Assembly (NCBI GenBank): GCA_020444045.1
Contig: JAHLLS010000002.1
Location: 310,001-374,000 of the forward strand
Direction of reading: 5' to 3'
DNA length: 64,000 nucleotides
Origin: Deltaproteobacteria bacterium
GTDB lineage: Bacteria > Desulfobacterota > Desulfobacteria > Desulfobacterales > UBA5852
Shown here: piece by piece, positions 7,454 to 16,522 of the stretch
How the letters are laid out: each line of letters begins with the position of its first letter
Numbering within the stretch: position 1 is the first letter of the stretch
Program-made: the position numbers and the translations under genes
The notes under the pieces: model-generated
The model's database searches: none
Told to the model about the DNA's origin: nothing
The model's input: the letters and a program-made list of their open reading frames with translations, nothing else

Positions 7454-8910
7454 CGGCGGCCACCGGCATTCTAAGCACTGGCGCGGGTTATCGTAATCGA
7501 TGGTCATTCATGGTTATCGTCGTACTGACGACCATGCTTTTTCCTCTGTATAGCCAAGCTCAGCAAACCGACACGCCGCCAGTGATTGAGGAAGTGGATA
7601 CGGATAACCGTGTCGAGGTTCAACCGATTTCCAACGATGATGACATAAAAAAGCGGTTGACGAATATCATGGTGTCGACCGGTTGGTTTGATAACATCCA
7701 GGTGGAAGTGAATGATGGCGTCGTTTTTCTGGATGGCGAGACGCTTTCTGATAAATACCGCTCCTGGGCCGGAGATCTGGCCAACCGGACGCGGGACGTG
7801 GTTGCCGTCGTAAACCGAATTCAGGTCAAAACGGGCCCGGCATGGAATTTGGCACCGGCGATCGACGTTATTCGCAATGTGGTGCAGCAAACTGTGCGCG
7901 CATTGCCAATGATCGGTCTTGCGTTGATTATCTTTGTCATCTCCATCGGCGCAGCGCGGACCGTCGCCATGGCCATGCGAAAACTTCTATCAGAGCGACT
8001 GAATCCCTTGATTCTCAGCATGGCGGCGCGCACCTTGGCATTGCTGACATTTCTATTGGGCTTGTATCTGGTCTTGCATGTCGCCGGGCTGACGCGTTTG
8101 GCGGCAACCGTTATCGGTGGCACCGGCATCGCCGGTCTGGTTGCCGGCATTGCTTTTCGCGATATCCTCGAAAATTATCTGGCCAGCATCCTGATCAGTT
8201 TACGCAACCCCTTCCGCCTGGGGGATGTCGTGGATATTGGCGGTCACTTGGGTGTCGTACAACGCGTCACCTCACGAGGCACGGTTTTAATGGATTTAAA
8301 CGGCAATCACATCCAGATTCCCAATGCGACCGTCTATAAAAGCATCATTCAAAATTATACGGCCAACCCAAATCGCCGTGATTTTTTCGAGGCCGGCATA
8401 GGGTATGAAAACGACATTGCCGACGCGCAGGAGATCGTTTTAGATGTGCTCGTGAAGCACCCGGCGATCCTAACAGAGCCGGAGCCACTGGTGCTGACGA
8501 ATAACCTGGGCGCCGCCACGGTCAATCTAAAAGTATACTACTGGTACAATGGTGCGACCCACAACGGCCTGACCATACGATCATCACTATTGCGTCTGGT
8601 CAAAGAGGCTTTTCAGAACCGCGGGATTTCGATGCCGGATGAAGCCCGTGAAATTGTTTTCCCCGAGGATGTTCCGGTCCGGTTGCAGACCGAGGATGCG
8701 GTCGACCACCGCAAATACCAGCAACCCTATATTGCCAAAACCAAAACGAAAGTTGAAGATACGATCATGTTCACAGAAGCAGAGGGCGATCAATTCAGCG
8801 AAGCCGCACCGATACAACGACAAGCGCAACTGGCCAGAAATCCGGAAGAGTCGCCCGACTTACTATCAGGACCAGAGGAAAACCTGACACCTGAGAAGCC
8901 CTTAAGATAG
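7444..8910 (+). CDS. BON-domain MscS-type mechanosensitive channel
   Basis: The 488-aa protein has a signal-type N-terminus (MVIVVLTTMLFPLY, residues 23-36), a periplasmic BON domain at about 60-125 (NIQVEVNDGVVFLDGET), then two or three membrane helices. The pore helix AATVIGGTGIAGLVAGIAF and the beta-domain segment NPFRLGDVVDIGGH are diagnostic of MscS. A long polar C-terminus follows. Such channels release solutes on membrane tension; BON domains bind phospholipid or envelope components. GGAGAC before ATG 7444 and the 10-base overlap with the upstream gene support this start. Confidence 0.92.
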   Translation: MAVTAATGILSTGAGYRNRWSFMVIVVLTTMLFPLYSQAQQTDTPPVIEEVDTDNRVEVQPISNDDDIKKRLTNIMVSTGWFDNIQVEVNDGVVFLDGETLSDKYRSWAGDLANRTRDVVAVVNRIQVKTGPAWNLAPAIDVIRNVVQQTVRALPMIGLALIIFVISIGAARTVAMAMRKLLSERLNPLILSMAARTLALLTFLLGLYLVLHVAGLTRLAATVIGGTGIAGLVAGIAFRDILENYLASILISLRNPFRLGDVVDIGGHLGVVQRVTSRGTVLMDLNGNHIQIPNATVYKSIIQNYTANPNRRDFFEAGIGYENDIADAQEIVLDVLVKHPAILTEPEPLVLTNNLGAATVNLKVYYWYNGATHNGLTIRSSLLRLVKEAFQNRGISMPDEAREIVFPEDVPVRLQTEDAVDHRKYQQPYIAKTKTKVEDTIMFTEAEGDQFSEAAPIQRQAQLARNPEESPDLLSGPEENLTPEKPLR

Positions 8911-8918
8911 GATTGCAA

Positions 8919-9350
8919 ATGCCCCCTGAATCCCCCTTGGCCAAGTTCTTTTTCCCGGTCCAAGCTCGCTTTGCCGACACCGACCTGCAGGGACACGTAT
9001 TCTTCGGCAATTACTTCACCTACATGGACGAGGCCTTCATGGCCTACATCGATGAACTTGGCTTTGCCTGGGAGACGCTGGGCGAGATGGGGCTGGCGGT
9101 CTACTACGTGGGCAGCGGCTGCCAGTTCAAGGGGCCGTCCTTTTTCGGCGACCGCCTTAACGTGCACACCCAAATATCGCAACTGGGCAACAGCAGCCTG
9201 ACCGCCGAAATGACGGTGGTGCGGGAACGCGACCAGGCGGTTGTGGCCGTCGGTTATATCAAGGGGGTTCTGGTGGACACCCGAACCGAAAAATCCACCC
9301 CCATCCCCGAAGCACTTCGCGAGGCGATTGCCAAGTACCAGGACGGCTGA
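8919..9350 (+). CDS. Acyl-CoA thioesterase, hotdog fold (4HBT/YbgC-like)
   Basis: The 143-aa protein has the single-hotdog thioesterase pattern: RFADTDLQGHVFFGNYF with the catalytic Asp and the HV..GNY motif of the 4-hydroxybenzoyl-CoA/YbgC group. It would hydrolyse acyl-CoA to free acid and CoA in the cytoplasm. ATG 8919 is chosen, with AAGATAGGA upstream; a TTG two codons earlier is possible. It starts 8 bases after the MscS gene, so it is likely the last gene of that operon before the hairpin at 9469. Confidence 0.88.
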   Translation: MPPESPLAKFFFPVQARFADTDLQGHVFFGNYFTYMDEAFMAYIDELGFAWETLGEMGLAVYYVGSGCQFKGPSFFGDRLNVHTQISQLGNSSLTAEMTVVRERDQAVVAVGYIKGVLVDTRTEKSTPIPEALREAIAKYQDG

Positions 9351-9468
9351 AGCGGCAAAGACGTGCGACCCTTTCCGATACGGCGGGGCTGCGGAGGACG
9401 CCACCCATGGCCTGAGAAGTAAAAATGCCATTCAAAGGCATCGGGACGCAGGCCTAACCGAAACATAA

Positions 9469-9509
9469 AAACAGCGGTGGGCGGCGCAATGCGCCGCCCA
9501 CCGCTGTTT
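9469..9509. terminator. Bidirectional hairpin terminator
   Basis: A perfect 19-bp inverted repeat (9469-9487 with 9491-9509) with a 3-base loop sits between the convergent thioesterase (+) and CARDB (-) genes. On the minus strand the arm runs into a T-rich stretch (TTTTTATGTTT); on the plus strand the arm ends in TTT followed by A-rich then T7. It probably stops both operons. Confidence 0.85.
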
Positions 9510-9528
9510 AAAACAAACCACACTTTTT

Positions 9529-10595
9529 TTAAAACCATAAGAGATGGTACATTCCCAGGAAAAACTGGTGGTGGTAATCGCCGCCTGGCTGGCCGTCGCC
9601 ATCGCCGTCCAGTTGCACGCCGTCCTGGGACAAGATATTATCCTGCAGGGTGAGATTGACCTCGCAGTAGCAGGTGGTGCTGCTGGTGCAGTTGCCGCCG
9701 TACGGGGTCTGATCCGACTCCCAGCGCATAAGGGTGGGGCCTTTGGACCCAAAATGTCCTGACAGCGTTTGCTCGTCCTGCAGCGCCCCATTGTTATAAT
9801 ATTTTAGGTGCACCTGAATCGCACTCTCCTCGACGGTGGCGGTGTCCACGGACTTGGTTGGGCGCAGGTAAAACACAAAATCGCTGTTACCCGGAGACGA
9901 ATAGTTAGCCATACGCGCTTCCCCGATCTGGAATGCGATGGTCATTCGGGGGATATCCCTGGCAGGGTTTGACACGTCGAGGCCGGCGGCGCCCACCGCA
10001 CCCGATGGAATCCCTTTGATGACCCGGAAGGTGCGCTTGCCAATGTTGTTGCCTTCGTTGGACTCGGCCACGACACCATCCGCATCGGCCACGAATTTGA
10101 CCTGGTAGCCACCGACGTGATCCATTTTGAACTCCCGTACCACCACTTTGGTGGCGTTAGGACCGATGGGCGGCTGGTTAAACGTCACCGGATAGGTTTC
10201 CCCGCCGATAAACACGGCGACTTTGGATGCCGGCGCCAGCGCTGCACCCGTGTTGGTGACTTCGGCGCTGAATTTTATGGTGTCGTAGGTGGTGGGATTG
10301 GCCGGTTCGATCTTGATGTTGGTGATCACCAGATCCGGCTGGATCCGCATGGTAGAGGTAATCCCCTTTACCTCCGCTGGCTTGACGGGAATACCCGGAG
10401 TCGCGGGACGGGCTGGGGATTGCCCCTCGATTTTCAGGGTACTGGGGGGGTGAGCATTGTCGGCGTTTTCAGCTGGGGTGCGCCAGGAGCAGGCGGGGTC
10501 GATTTCACGGCGTCGGCTGCCCATACGGTTGTTGAGATAAATACCAGCAATGAAACAAGGGCGACCATCGAAATCATACGGGGTTGTCGTTGCAT
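9529..10595 (-). pseudogene. Secreted CARDB-domain protein, frame broken at a C7 tract
   Basis: A strong ribosome site (GAGGAGGAG) precedes ATG 10595, which opens a clear signal peptide (MISMVALVSLLVFISTTVWA). That frame stops about 150 bases later, just after a run of seven C on the coding strand (G7 at 10444-10450). One extra C would join it to the long frame that runs to 9529, giving about 355 aa: a CARDB domain (PDLVITNIKIEPANPTT, NEGNN), then a unique C-terminal domain with a Cys-rich CTSSTTCYC segment and a Gly/Asp-rich DGDGDGQPGG tail. CARDB domains are adhesion-like modules of exported proteins. The break is either a real slippage mutation, phase variation, or a homopolymer sequencing error. 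Confidence 0.7.
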
Positions 10596-10852
10596 TTCTC
10601 CTCCTCAGGTATCGATTGAATGATAGGAACTTTTCAGCACTCAAATGGCGTCATGAACGTGAGTCGTGCGGTTAAGAGAAATGGTTCAAAAAATTATAGC
10701 ATGCATTATTTTTCTTTCAAAAAAATACGTACTGGGGCAGATTGCAACAGGATCGTCGAATATGCTAAGCGTTCACAACCAACGGCATTTCCCCCCGGAA
10801 TACGAAATTTTATCCCATTGCTCCGTATTAAAGACTGAAAGGCGATTCGTCC

Positions 10853-11881
10853 ATGAAAGCGATGGTCCTTGACGGCCCCTGCCGTCTGGAAGACAACCCA
10901 ACCCCCCTGAAACTGATGGTCCTGCCCGACCCCGTACCCGCCGAGGGCGAAATTCTGGTCAAGGTGACGGTCTGCGGTGTCTGCCACACCGAACTGGACG
11001 AAATCGAAGGCCGCACCCCGCCGCCGCGGTTCCCCATTGTGCCCGGCCACCAGGTGGTGGGGCGGGTGGCCGCACCCGGTCCGAATGCCAGGATCTTCGC
11101 CAACGGGGACCGGGTGGGCGTCGCCTGGATTTTTTCGGCCTGCGGTCATTGCCGGTTCTGCCGAAGCGACAATGAAAATCTTTGCCCGGACTTCAAGGCC
11201 ACGGGCCGGGATGCCCACGGCGGGTACGCCGAATACATGACGGTACCGGAAGCCTTCGCCCACCCCATCCCCCCTGTTTTCAGCGATGCCGAAGCCGCCC
11301 CGCTGCTGTGCGCCGGTGCGGTGGGCTATCGCTCGCTGCGATTGACCGGAATGACGGATGGTCAAACCATCGGCCTGACCGGGTTCGGCGCTTCCGGGCA
11401 CCTCGTGTTGAAAATGGTGCGGCATCGCTACCCGGCGACCCGGGTATTCGTCTTTGCCCGTAGCGCCAAAGAGCGTGTGTTTGCCCAAGAACTGGGCGCA
11501 GTGTGGGCCGGAGACATCGGGCAAGCATGCCCCGAAATGCTGGACAGCATCATCGACACCACTCCGGCCTGGAAACCCGTGGTGGAAGCACTGAAAAGCC
11601 TGGCGCCCGGCGGCCGGCTGGTGATCAACGCCATCGGTAAAGAGGACGGAGACAAGGACGAGCTTCTGCGGCTGGACTACCCCGCCCACCTGTGGATGGA
11701 AAAGGAAATCAAGAGTGTCGCCAATGTCAGCCGGCGGGACGTGGGCGAATTTCTGTCCCTGGCCGCCGAGATGGGGATCAAGCCCGAATTTGAGGAATTC
11801 GCCCTGGAAGAGGCCAACCAGGCCCTGGTGGAACTCAAGAGCAGAAAGATACGCGGCGCCAAAGTGTTGCGCATCGAATGA
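10853..11881 (+). CDS. Zinc-dependent alcohol dehydrogenase family protein
   Basis: The 342-aa medium-chain dehydrogenase has the catalytic zinc site CGVCHTELDE with GHQVVG, the structural zinc cluster CGHCRFC plus a distal Cys (NENLC), and the nucleotide-binding segment GLTGFGASGHLVL. This is the AdhA-like branch, which oxidises alcohols or reduces aldehydes with NAD(P)H in the cytoplasm. It stands alone: the flanking genes are the divergent CARDB gene and the DUF1353 gene after a 300-base gap. The specific substrate is not deducible. Confidence 0.9.
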   Translation: MKAMVLDGPCRLEDNPTPLKLMVLPDPVPAEGEILVKVTVCGVCHTELDEIEGRTPPPRFPIVPGHQVVGRVAAPGPNARIFANGDRVGVAWIFSACGHCRFCRSDNENLCPDFKATGRDAHGGYAEYMTVPEAFAHPIPPVFSDAEAAPLLCAGAVGYRSLRLTGMTDGQTIGLTGFGASGHLVLKMVRHRYPATRVFVFARSAKERVFAQELGAVWAGDIGQACPEMLDSIIDTTPAWKPVVEALKSLAPGGRLVINAIGKEDGDKDELLRLDYPAHLWMEKEIKSVANVSRRDVGEFLSLAAEMGIKPEFEEFALEEANQALVELKSRKIRGAKVLRIE

Positions 11882-12184
11882 TGTAAGAAAAGAGCGGCTT
11901 GATTCTTCCTGCGGACACGGCTCTTTGCCGTTGGCGATCTTTAAGGCAAATGCTTTCCCAAACATGCTTGTGCATACTGTCGATTATCGACAATATTGGG
12001 CGGTGTTTTGATTGTCAATTTAAGTGTGGCCCTGCTTCCAACACCATAGTATCTGACAAGCCCAGGCGGCTGGCCGTAATAGAAGGGTCAACAGGACTCG
12101 ATTTGACCTTTTTTACCGAGTGCGGCTATATGGACTCTTGTAAAAGGCTTGCTCTAAAAAGACGCATCACGTCAGGAGGGCTAT
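11882..12184. other. Intergenic region without a recognisable gene
   Basis: No convincing coding sequence. It contains a 15-bp near-palindrome (11978-11992, arms TGTCGAT and ATCGACA around one T), which has the look of a regulator operator. The final 10 bases carry TCAGGAGG, the ribosome site of the next gene. Confidence 0.4.
11978..11992. promoter_or_regulatory. 15-bp inverted repeat, possible operator
   Basis: Perfect 7-bp arms (TGTCGAT / ATCGACA) around a single T. It lies about 190 bases upstream of the DUF1353 gene and 100 bases after the alcohol dehydrogenase gene. GntR- or LexA-like regulators use sites of this size, but no regulator gene is adjacent. Confidence 0.3.
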
Positions 12185-12748
12185 ATGGGCGAAGGGTTTT
12201 CAGGGGAACCGGTCACCCGCTGGACCGGCGAGCGCAATATGCGCCTGGTGGAAGCACTGTCCTATGAGGACCGGAAGGGTAAAATATGGGAAGCCCCGGC
12301 CGGCAGTGAAATCAACGGCGCCACCATCCCCCGGGCCCTGTGGACCTCCATCGGGGCCCCCTTTGTAGGGAACTACCGTCGGGCCACCATTGTCCATGAT
12401 TATTTTGTGGGAGAACTGTCCAACCCCGCGGTAACCCCGGCAGAGCGGAAAGCGGCCGATCGTATGTTCTACCATGCCTGCCGCCACGACGGCTGCAGCC
12501 GGAAATTTGCCGGAATTCTCTACATCGGTGTGTGTCTGGGAACCTGGATCACCGGCCTGGGGGAAACGTTCCGGAAATCGATCGACGGCACACAGGTGGA
12601 CTACATTCGCGATGTGCCGGAGAACACATTTGCCATCCAGAAGTTCTGGCAAATCGTTGATGACTGCGGCCAGGCTATCGAAGCCGGCAATCTTGACGAC
12701 ATCGATGCCATCATCGAGAAGCATTTATCCCTCAAGAATGCAGGATAA
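12185..12748 (+). CDS. DUF1353 domain-containing protein
   Basis: The 187-aa protein matches DUF1353: GKIWEAPAGSEINGATIPRALW followed by a conserved HDYF segment (IVHDYFVGE). The C-terminal part has a moderately hydrophobic stretch (GILYIGVCLGTWITGLG) that may be membrane-associated. The family is often found in phage-like or small-genome cassettes, and its role is unknown. TCAGGAGG upstream supports ATG 12185. A run of envelope-related small genes follows (META lipoprotein, DUF1294, signal peptidase), suggesting an envelope setting. Confidence 0.8.
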   Translation: MGEGFSGEPVTRWTGERNMRLVEALSYEDRKGKIWEAPAGSEINGATIPRALWTSIGAPFVGNYRRATIVHDYFVGELSNPAVTPAERKAADRMFYHACRHDGCSRKFAGILYIGVCLGTWITGLGETFRKSIDGTQVDYIRDVPENTFAIQKFWQIVDDCGQAIEAGNLDDIDAIIEKHLSLKNAG

Positions 12749-12786
12749 ACCCTACACCCTTTCCACCATATCAACAGGATGCAATC

Positions 12787-13260
12787 ATGAAAGTTTTTCT
12801 CGCAAAACGTTCCTATCCGCTATGGGTAATGTATGGATTGCTTTTTGTTTTTGTGCTTATGATGGGTTGTACGTCTACCGGAGGGAAAAAAGTGCCCCGT
12901 GCGGTCCCCCTCACCGATATTCTTTGGCAATGGATCGAAACCGTTGATCAAGAAAGCGGCGTACGAACCACGGTGGCGTATCCTGAGAATTACACCATCG
13001 TGTTCGGGACGGACGGCACCTTCCGCGGCAAGGCCGACTGCAACCTTATCGGCGGCCGTTACGTCAACACGGAGGGTTTTAAAATCACGCCGGACTCATC
13101 CACCATGGCCTACTGCGGTGAGAATTCACTTGATCAGAAATACCTGGAGGGACTGGGCCTGGCCAGGGCCGGCGGGCTGGACGGCAGCGGCCACCTTACA
13201 CTCGAATCAGCCAGGAGCGGCATCCGTATGCTGTTTCGGAATGGCGGGGTAGCCCCTTGA
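12787..13260 (+). CDS. META-domain lipoprotein
   Basis: The 157-aa protein begins with a lipoprotein signal (LLFVFVLMMGC, Cys at about residue 28). The mature part fits a META domain: LWQWIETV, NYTIVFGTDGTFRGKADCN, and a later conserved Cys in MAYCGENS. META proteins (HslJ-like) are outer-membrane or periplasmic factors of stress or motility with no known catalysis. Its stop codon overlaps the TTG start of the next gene, so translation is probably coupled. Confidence 0.82.
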   Translation: MKVFLAKRSYPLWVMYGLLFVFVLMMGCTSTGGKKVPRAVPLTDILWQWIETVDQESGVRTTVAYPENYTIVFGTDGTFRGKADCNLIGGRYVNTEGFKITPDSSTMAYCGENSLDQKYLEGLGLARAGGLDGSGHLTLESARSGIRMLFRNGGVAP

Positions 13261-13826
13261 CAGGCACCGGCCTGAAATATCTTCTTATAATACTGATCGT
13301 CTTGTCCGCCCATGCCGCACGGGCAGATATCTACAAATGTGTCGATGCCGATGGCACCATCACCTACTCGGACGCAGGGTGCCCCGAGGGTACAAAAACA
13401 GTCGAAAAAAAGCCCGAAATCAACGGTGCCGAAACCAAAAAACGACTTCCCCGAGTGCCTTTGAAAGATCGCTTGAACCGCCTGCTGGCCGCTGATCGGC
13501 ATCCGGTGCGGATATCGCCCCGGGTCGTGCTGGGCATGTATGGCGTCATGAGCCTTTTCTGCTTTATCGCCACCTATCGTGACAAGCGCAAATCCCTGAC
13601 CCGGCAATGGCGCACACCCGAGCGGATCCTGCACCTTCTCGAACTGTTGGGAGGCTGGCCCGGCGGGTTGATCGCCCAGCAGGTGTTTCGGCACAAAACC
13701 CGCAAGCTTTCCTACCAGTTGATTTTCTGGAGTATTGTCGCCCTGCACGGTTTGGTTTGGGCCGACGTCTTGCGTGATTTTGCAATGTCCCGGGCTGTGA
13801 TGGATTTCGTTCGCCGTATGGTATAA
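13257..13826 (+). CDS. DUF4124-DUF1294 membrane protein
   Basis: The 189-aa protein starts at TTG 13257, overlapping the META gene stop (TTGA). After a signal-like helix (YLLIILIVLSAHAA) comes a DUF4124 module (IYKCVDADGTITYSD..C). The second half is DUF1294, with YGVMSLFCFIATYRDK, the conserved ELLGGWPGGLIAQ and a last membrane helix. The topology suggests a periplasmic DUF4124 head joined to a small inner-membrane domain. No biochemical role is known. The fusion is common in proteobacteria. Confidence 0.8.
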   Translation: MTGTGLKYLLIILIVLSAHAARADIYKCVDADGTITYSDAGCPEGTKTVEKKPEINGAETKKRLPRVPLKDRLNRLLAADRHPVRISPRVVLGMYGVMSLFCFIATYRDKRKSLTRQWRTPERILHLLELLGGWPGGLIAQQVFRHKTRKLSYQLIFWSIVALHGLVWADVLRDFAMSRAVMDFVRRMV

Positions 13827-13855
13827 ACGACCGATTTGGAGCAGGACCCAGCCCC

Positions 13856-14350
13856 GTGCCAAGCCGATTGAAAGCCTTTTTCTTCCCGGAAATAAACCGG
13901 GCCTTTATTTTTCGGTTTCTGGCCGTCGCACTGTCTGCCGCTGTTCTATTCGGCTTCGTCCTGATTCCTTTCCGTATCCAGGGACACAGCATGGCGCCGA
14001 CTTACCGTGATGGCGGATTCAATTTCTGCAACCGGTTGCGATTTATTTTCAGCGGCCCGCAACAACACGATGTGGTTGCGATTCGTCTGGCCGGCCAACG
14101 CATTATGCTGCTCAAGCGCGTGGTCGCCCTGGAAGGCGATGTGGTGGAATTCCAGGCCGGCCGGCTTTTCGTGAACAGCCGGCCGGTCGAGGAACCCTAT
14201 GTCCATGATCCGTTCGCCTGGGATCTCCCCCCGCGCACAGTCGCTCAAGGACACGTCTATGTCGTGGGGGACAATCGACGTGTACCGATGCATATTCACC
14301 AGTTCGGGCAGACCGCCATCGACAGGATTATTGGAGGACCGTTGTGGTAG
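13856..14350 (+). CDS. lepB: Signal peptidase I (S26 family)
   Basis: The 164-aa protein has one N-terminal membrane span (about residues 17-37), then GHSMAPTY with catalytic Ser45, and LLKRVVALEGD with general-base Lys87; the C-terminal box is VVGDNR. It cleaves signal peptides of exported proteins on the outer face of the inner membrane. It is shorter than E. coli LepB, like the compact type. The start is GTG at 13856. The last bases overlap the GTG start of the next gene. A second, main lepB may exist elsewhere; this one may serve its neighbours. Confidence 0.88.
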   Translation: MPSRLKAFFFPEINRAFIFRFLAVALSAAVLFGFVLIPFRIQGHSMAPTYRDGGFNFCNRLRFIFSGPQQHDVVAIRLAGQRIMLLKRVVALEGDVVEFQAGRLFVNSRPVEEPYVHDPFAWDLPPRTVAQGHVYVVGDNRRVPMHIHQFGQTAIDRIIGGPLW

Positions 14351-14844
14351 CAGACAAAAAATGGATGCTGGCGGCCGTTGCATTGGCCATCGGGATTCTC
14401 CTGTTTTTCATCCTCTCGCCCGGAGATGCCGCCCGCATCAAAAAACAGTTCGACTTTCTGGCCGCCAACATCGCTAAAACCCCGGATGAAAACAAGTTGA
14501 TCGGCGCCGCCAAAGCCAAACGTATCCGGTCCGCGTTTGCGGAGACCATCACCATTCATGCGCCCGCCTACGACTATGCCCGCGATCTGGCCGCGTCCGA
14601 ACTGCCGGCCCTGGTACTCAGTGCCCGGGCTTCCTATGCGGAACTCGCGCTGACCTTCTATGATTTTTCCATCGATTTTCCGCAGGAGGGTTTGGCCGAC
14701 GTGCGGGTAACATCCCGGATGCGTGGTCGGCTGCTGTCCGGTGAAGCGATCGAAGACATTCAGGAATTACACTGCCGCTTGCGAAAAATCGATGACACGT
14801 GGCAGTTTACGGCCATTGAAATCGTCGAAGTTCTTGAACAATAG
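14344..14844 (+). CDS. Membrane-anchored hypothetical protein, 166 aa
   Basis: A GTG start at 14344 overlaps the signal peptidase stop by 7 bases. One N-terminal membrane helix (LAAVALAIGILLFFIL) anchors a periplasmic domain with the alpha+beta pattern of a SnoaL/NTF2-like fold (late segments ADVRVTSRMRGRLL and LRKIDDTWQFTAIEIVEVL). The family is not recognised with certainty. The overlap with the signal peptidase gene suggests a functional link at the inner membrane. Confidence 0.7.
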   Translation: MVADKKWMLAAVALAIGILLFFILSPGDAARIKKQFDFLAANIAKTPDENKLIGAAKAKRIRSAFAETITIHAPAYDYARDLAASELPALVLSARASYAELALTFYDFSIDFPQEGLADVRVTSRMRGRLLSGEAIEDIQELHCRLRKIDDTWQFTAIEIVEVLEQ

Positions 14845-15027
14845 GCGAATCTTACGTCTGGCCGACCGATCTGGTTTTTTCGCACACGCCCCCCCTGGTC
14901 GCGCCGAGGGTCCAATACCGCCTCGAATCCTGGGTCGCTTGAACTTGCAAAATCGGTTCACCGCCTTACCGTAATGCGATATCCGTCACCATAAAGACAT
15001 GTCGCCATTTAACCAGGGAGAAAAATC

Positions 15028-15870
15028 ATGCGATGGAAAAATCGACGACAAAGTGCCAACATCGAAGACCGGCGCCGCCGACCCATGTCGCGCAAGGTTG
15101 CCGGCGGCGGTCTGGGAACCATCGTCCTTGTCCTGATCGGCCTTTATTTCGGTATCGACCCGGGTGTCATTTTACAAAGCACCGGCGCTCTCGCCCCGCC
15201 CTCACAGACATCCCATGTCGCTCTGTCTCCTGCGGAAAAGGAACTGGGAGAATTCGTCGCGGTGGTGCTGGCCGACACCGAAGACACTTGGCACGCCATA
15301 TTCCAGCAGGCCGGCGGCGAATACCGGGAACCGAAACTGGTGCTCTTTTCTGGTGCGGTGGAATCCGCCTGCGGTTATGCCCAATCGGCCACGGGCCCAT
15401 TTTATTGCCCGGCCGATGAAAAAGTGTATATCGACCTGAGTTTTTTCGAGGACTTGCAAAACCGATTCGGTGCCCCGGGGGATTTTGCCCAGGCCTATGT
15501 CATCGCCCATGAAATCGGCCATCACGTCCAGACCCTGACCGGTATCTCTGAAAAGGTCCATGCCGCCAAACGTCAGCGCTCGGAGCGGGACGCCAATGCG
15601 CTCTCCGTCCGCCAGGAGCTCCAGGCCGATTGCTTTGCCGGCATCTGGGCCTACCATGCCGACCGTACCCGCCAGTTGCTGGAAACAGGGGACATCGAAG
15701 AAGCGCTGAACGCCGCCAACGCTATTGGCGATGACCGCCTTCAAATGCAGTCCCGGGGTCGCGTTGTCCCGGACTCCTTTACACATGGAACTTCCGCCCA
15801 GCGCATCGAATGGTTCAAACGGGGCTTGGCCACCGGAAGCCTGTCTTCCTGCAACACCTTCCAGGACTAG
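15028..15870 (+). CDS. Neutral zinc metallopeptidase, YpfJ family
   Basis: The 280-aa protein opens with the family hallmark MRWKNRRQSANIEDRR, has one membrane helix at about 25-45 (GTIVLVLIGLYFGIDPG), and a zinc peptidase domain with the HEIGHH metal/catalytic motif and a downstream QELQADCFAG segment holding the third ligand. The domain would face the periplasm. The substrate is unknown. Full length for the family. AGGGAG precedes ATG 15028. Confidence 0.92.
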   Translation: MRWKNRRQSANIEDRRRRPMSRKVAGGGLGTIVLVLIGLYFGIDPGVILQSTGALAPPSQTSHVALSPAEKELGEFVAVVLADTEDTWHAIFQQAGGEYREPKLVLFSGAVESACGYAQSATGPFYCPADEKVYIDLSFFEDLQNRFGAPGDFAQAYVIAHEIGHHVQTLTGISEKVHAAKRQRSERDANALSVRQELQADCFAGIWAYHADRTRQLLETGDIEEALNAANAIGDDRLQMQSRGRVVPDSFTHGTSAQRIEWFKRGLATGSLSSCNTFQD

Positions 15871-16042
15871 CTTTCTGACCAACGCGACGGCCAGCCACGG
15901 AAGCGTATGACGACTTTCCGTCGCAAACTGCCGCTTGAGTAACCTTGGCGGGCCTGCTAAACACATGATTGGCTGTCTTGTCCATTCACCCCTGTAGGAT
16001 CGATGGACGTTCCAACCGGGATAATCTGTTGCGAGAGAACGC

Positions 16043-16522
16043 ATGATAAAGCACGGCAAAGCACCTTTGGGCGTATCGGTTTTCGCTGGTTTGACCCTTG
16101 TGCTGATCTTGGGGGCCATCTGCGGCAGTCGGGCGAGTGATCTGGATTTTTTTGTCGAGGCCGTGCGCAAGAATCGCATCGACGAGGTCCGTGCCTTGCT
16201 TTTGAAAGGGGTCGATGTCAACTCGCGGGACGTGTTTGGCGGCAATGCCGGACTGCACTGGGCCGCCAGCCTCGGCCTGGCCGAGATGGCCCGGCTGCTT
16301 ATCGACAACGGCGCCGACGTCAACGTCCGCAACGAGGAGGGCTACACCCCCCTGCATTGGGCCGCCGGTGAAGGCCAAAAGGAACTCGTGGTGATCTTGA
16401 TCATCCACGGGGCCGACGTCAACGCCCACAACAAGCGCGGATGGACGCCCCTGCGCTGGGCCGAAGCCCAGAGCCAGAAAGAAATTGCCCGCATCCTGGT
16501 GGCGGCCGGCGGTCGACGCTGA
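16043..16522 (+). CDS. Exported ankyrin-repeat protein
   Basis: The 159-aa protein has a signal peptide (SVFAGLTLVLILGAICGSRAS) followed by three to four ankyrin repeats: VRALLLKGVDVNSRD, GLHWAASLGLAEMARLLIDNGADVN, YTPLHWAAGEGQKEL and WTPLRWAEAQSQ. Ankyrin stacks are protein-binding scaffolds; the partner is unknown. A periplasmic location is inferred from the signal sequence. It stands alone between gaps of 170 and 450 bases. Confidence 0.88.
   Translation: MIKHGKAPLGVSVFAGLTLVLILGAICGSRASDLDFFVEAVRKNRIDEVRALLLKGVDVNSRDVFGGNAGLHWAASLGLAEMARLLIDNGADVNVRNEEGYTPLHWAAGEGQKELVVILIIHGADVNAHNKRGWTPLRWAEAQSQKEIARILVAAGGRR

Noticed and set aside
11899..12267. 122-residue frame spanning the gap before the DUF1353 gene
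   Set aside because: It overlaps the DUF1353 start in another frame and has no conserved features.
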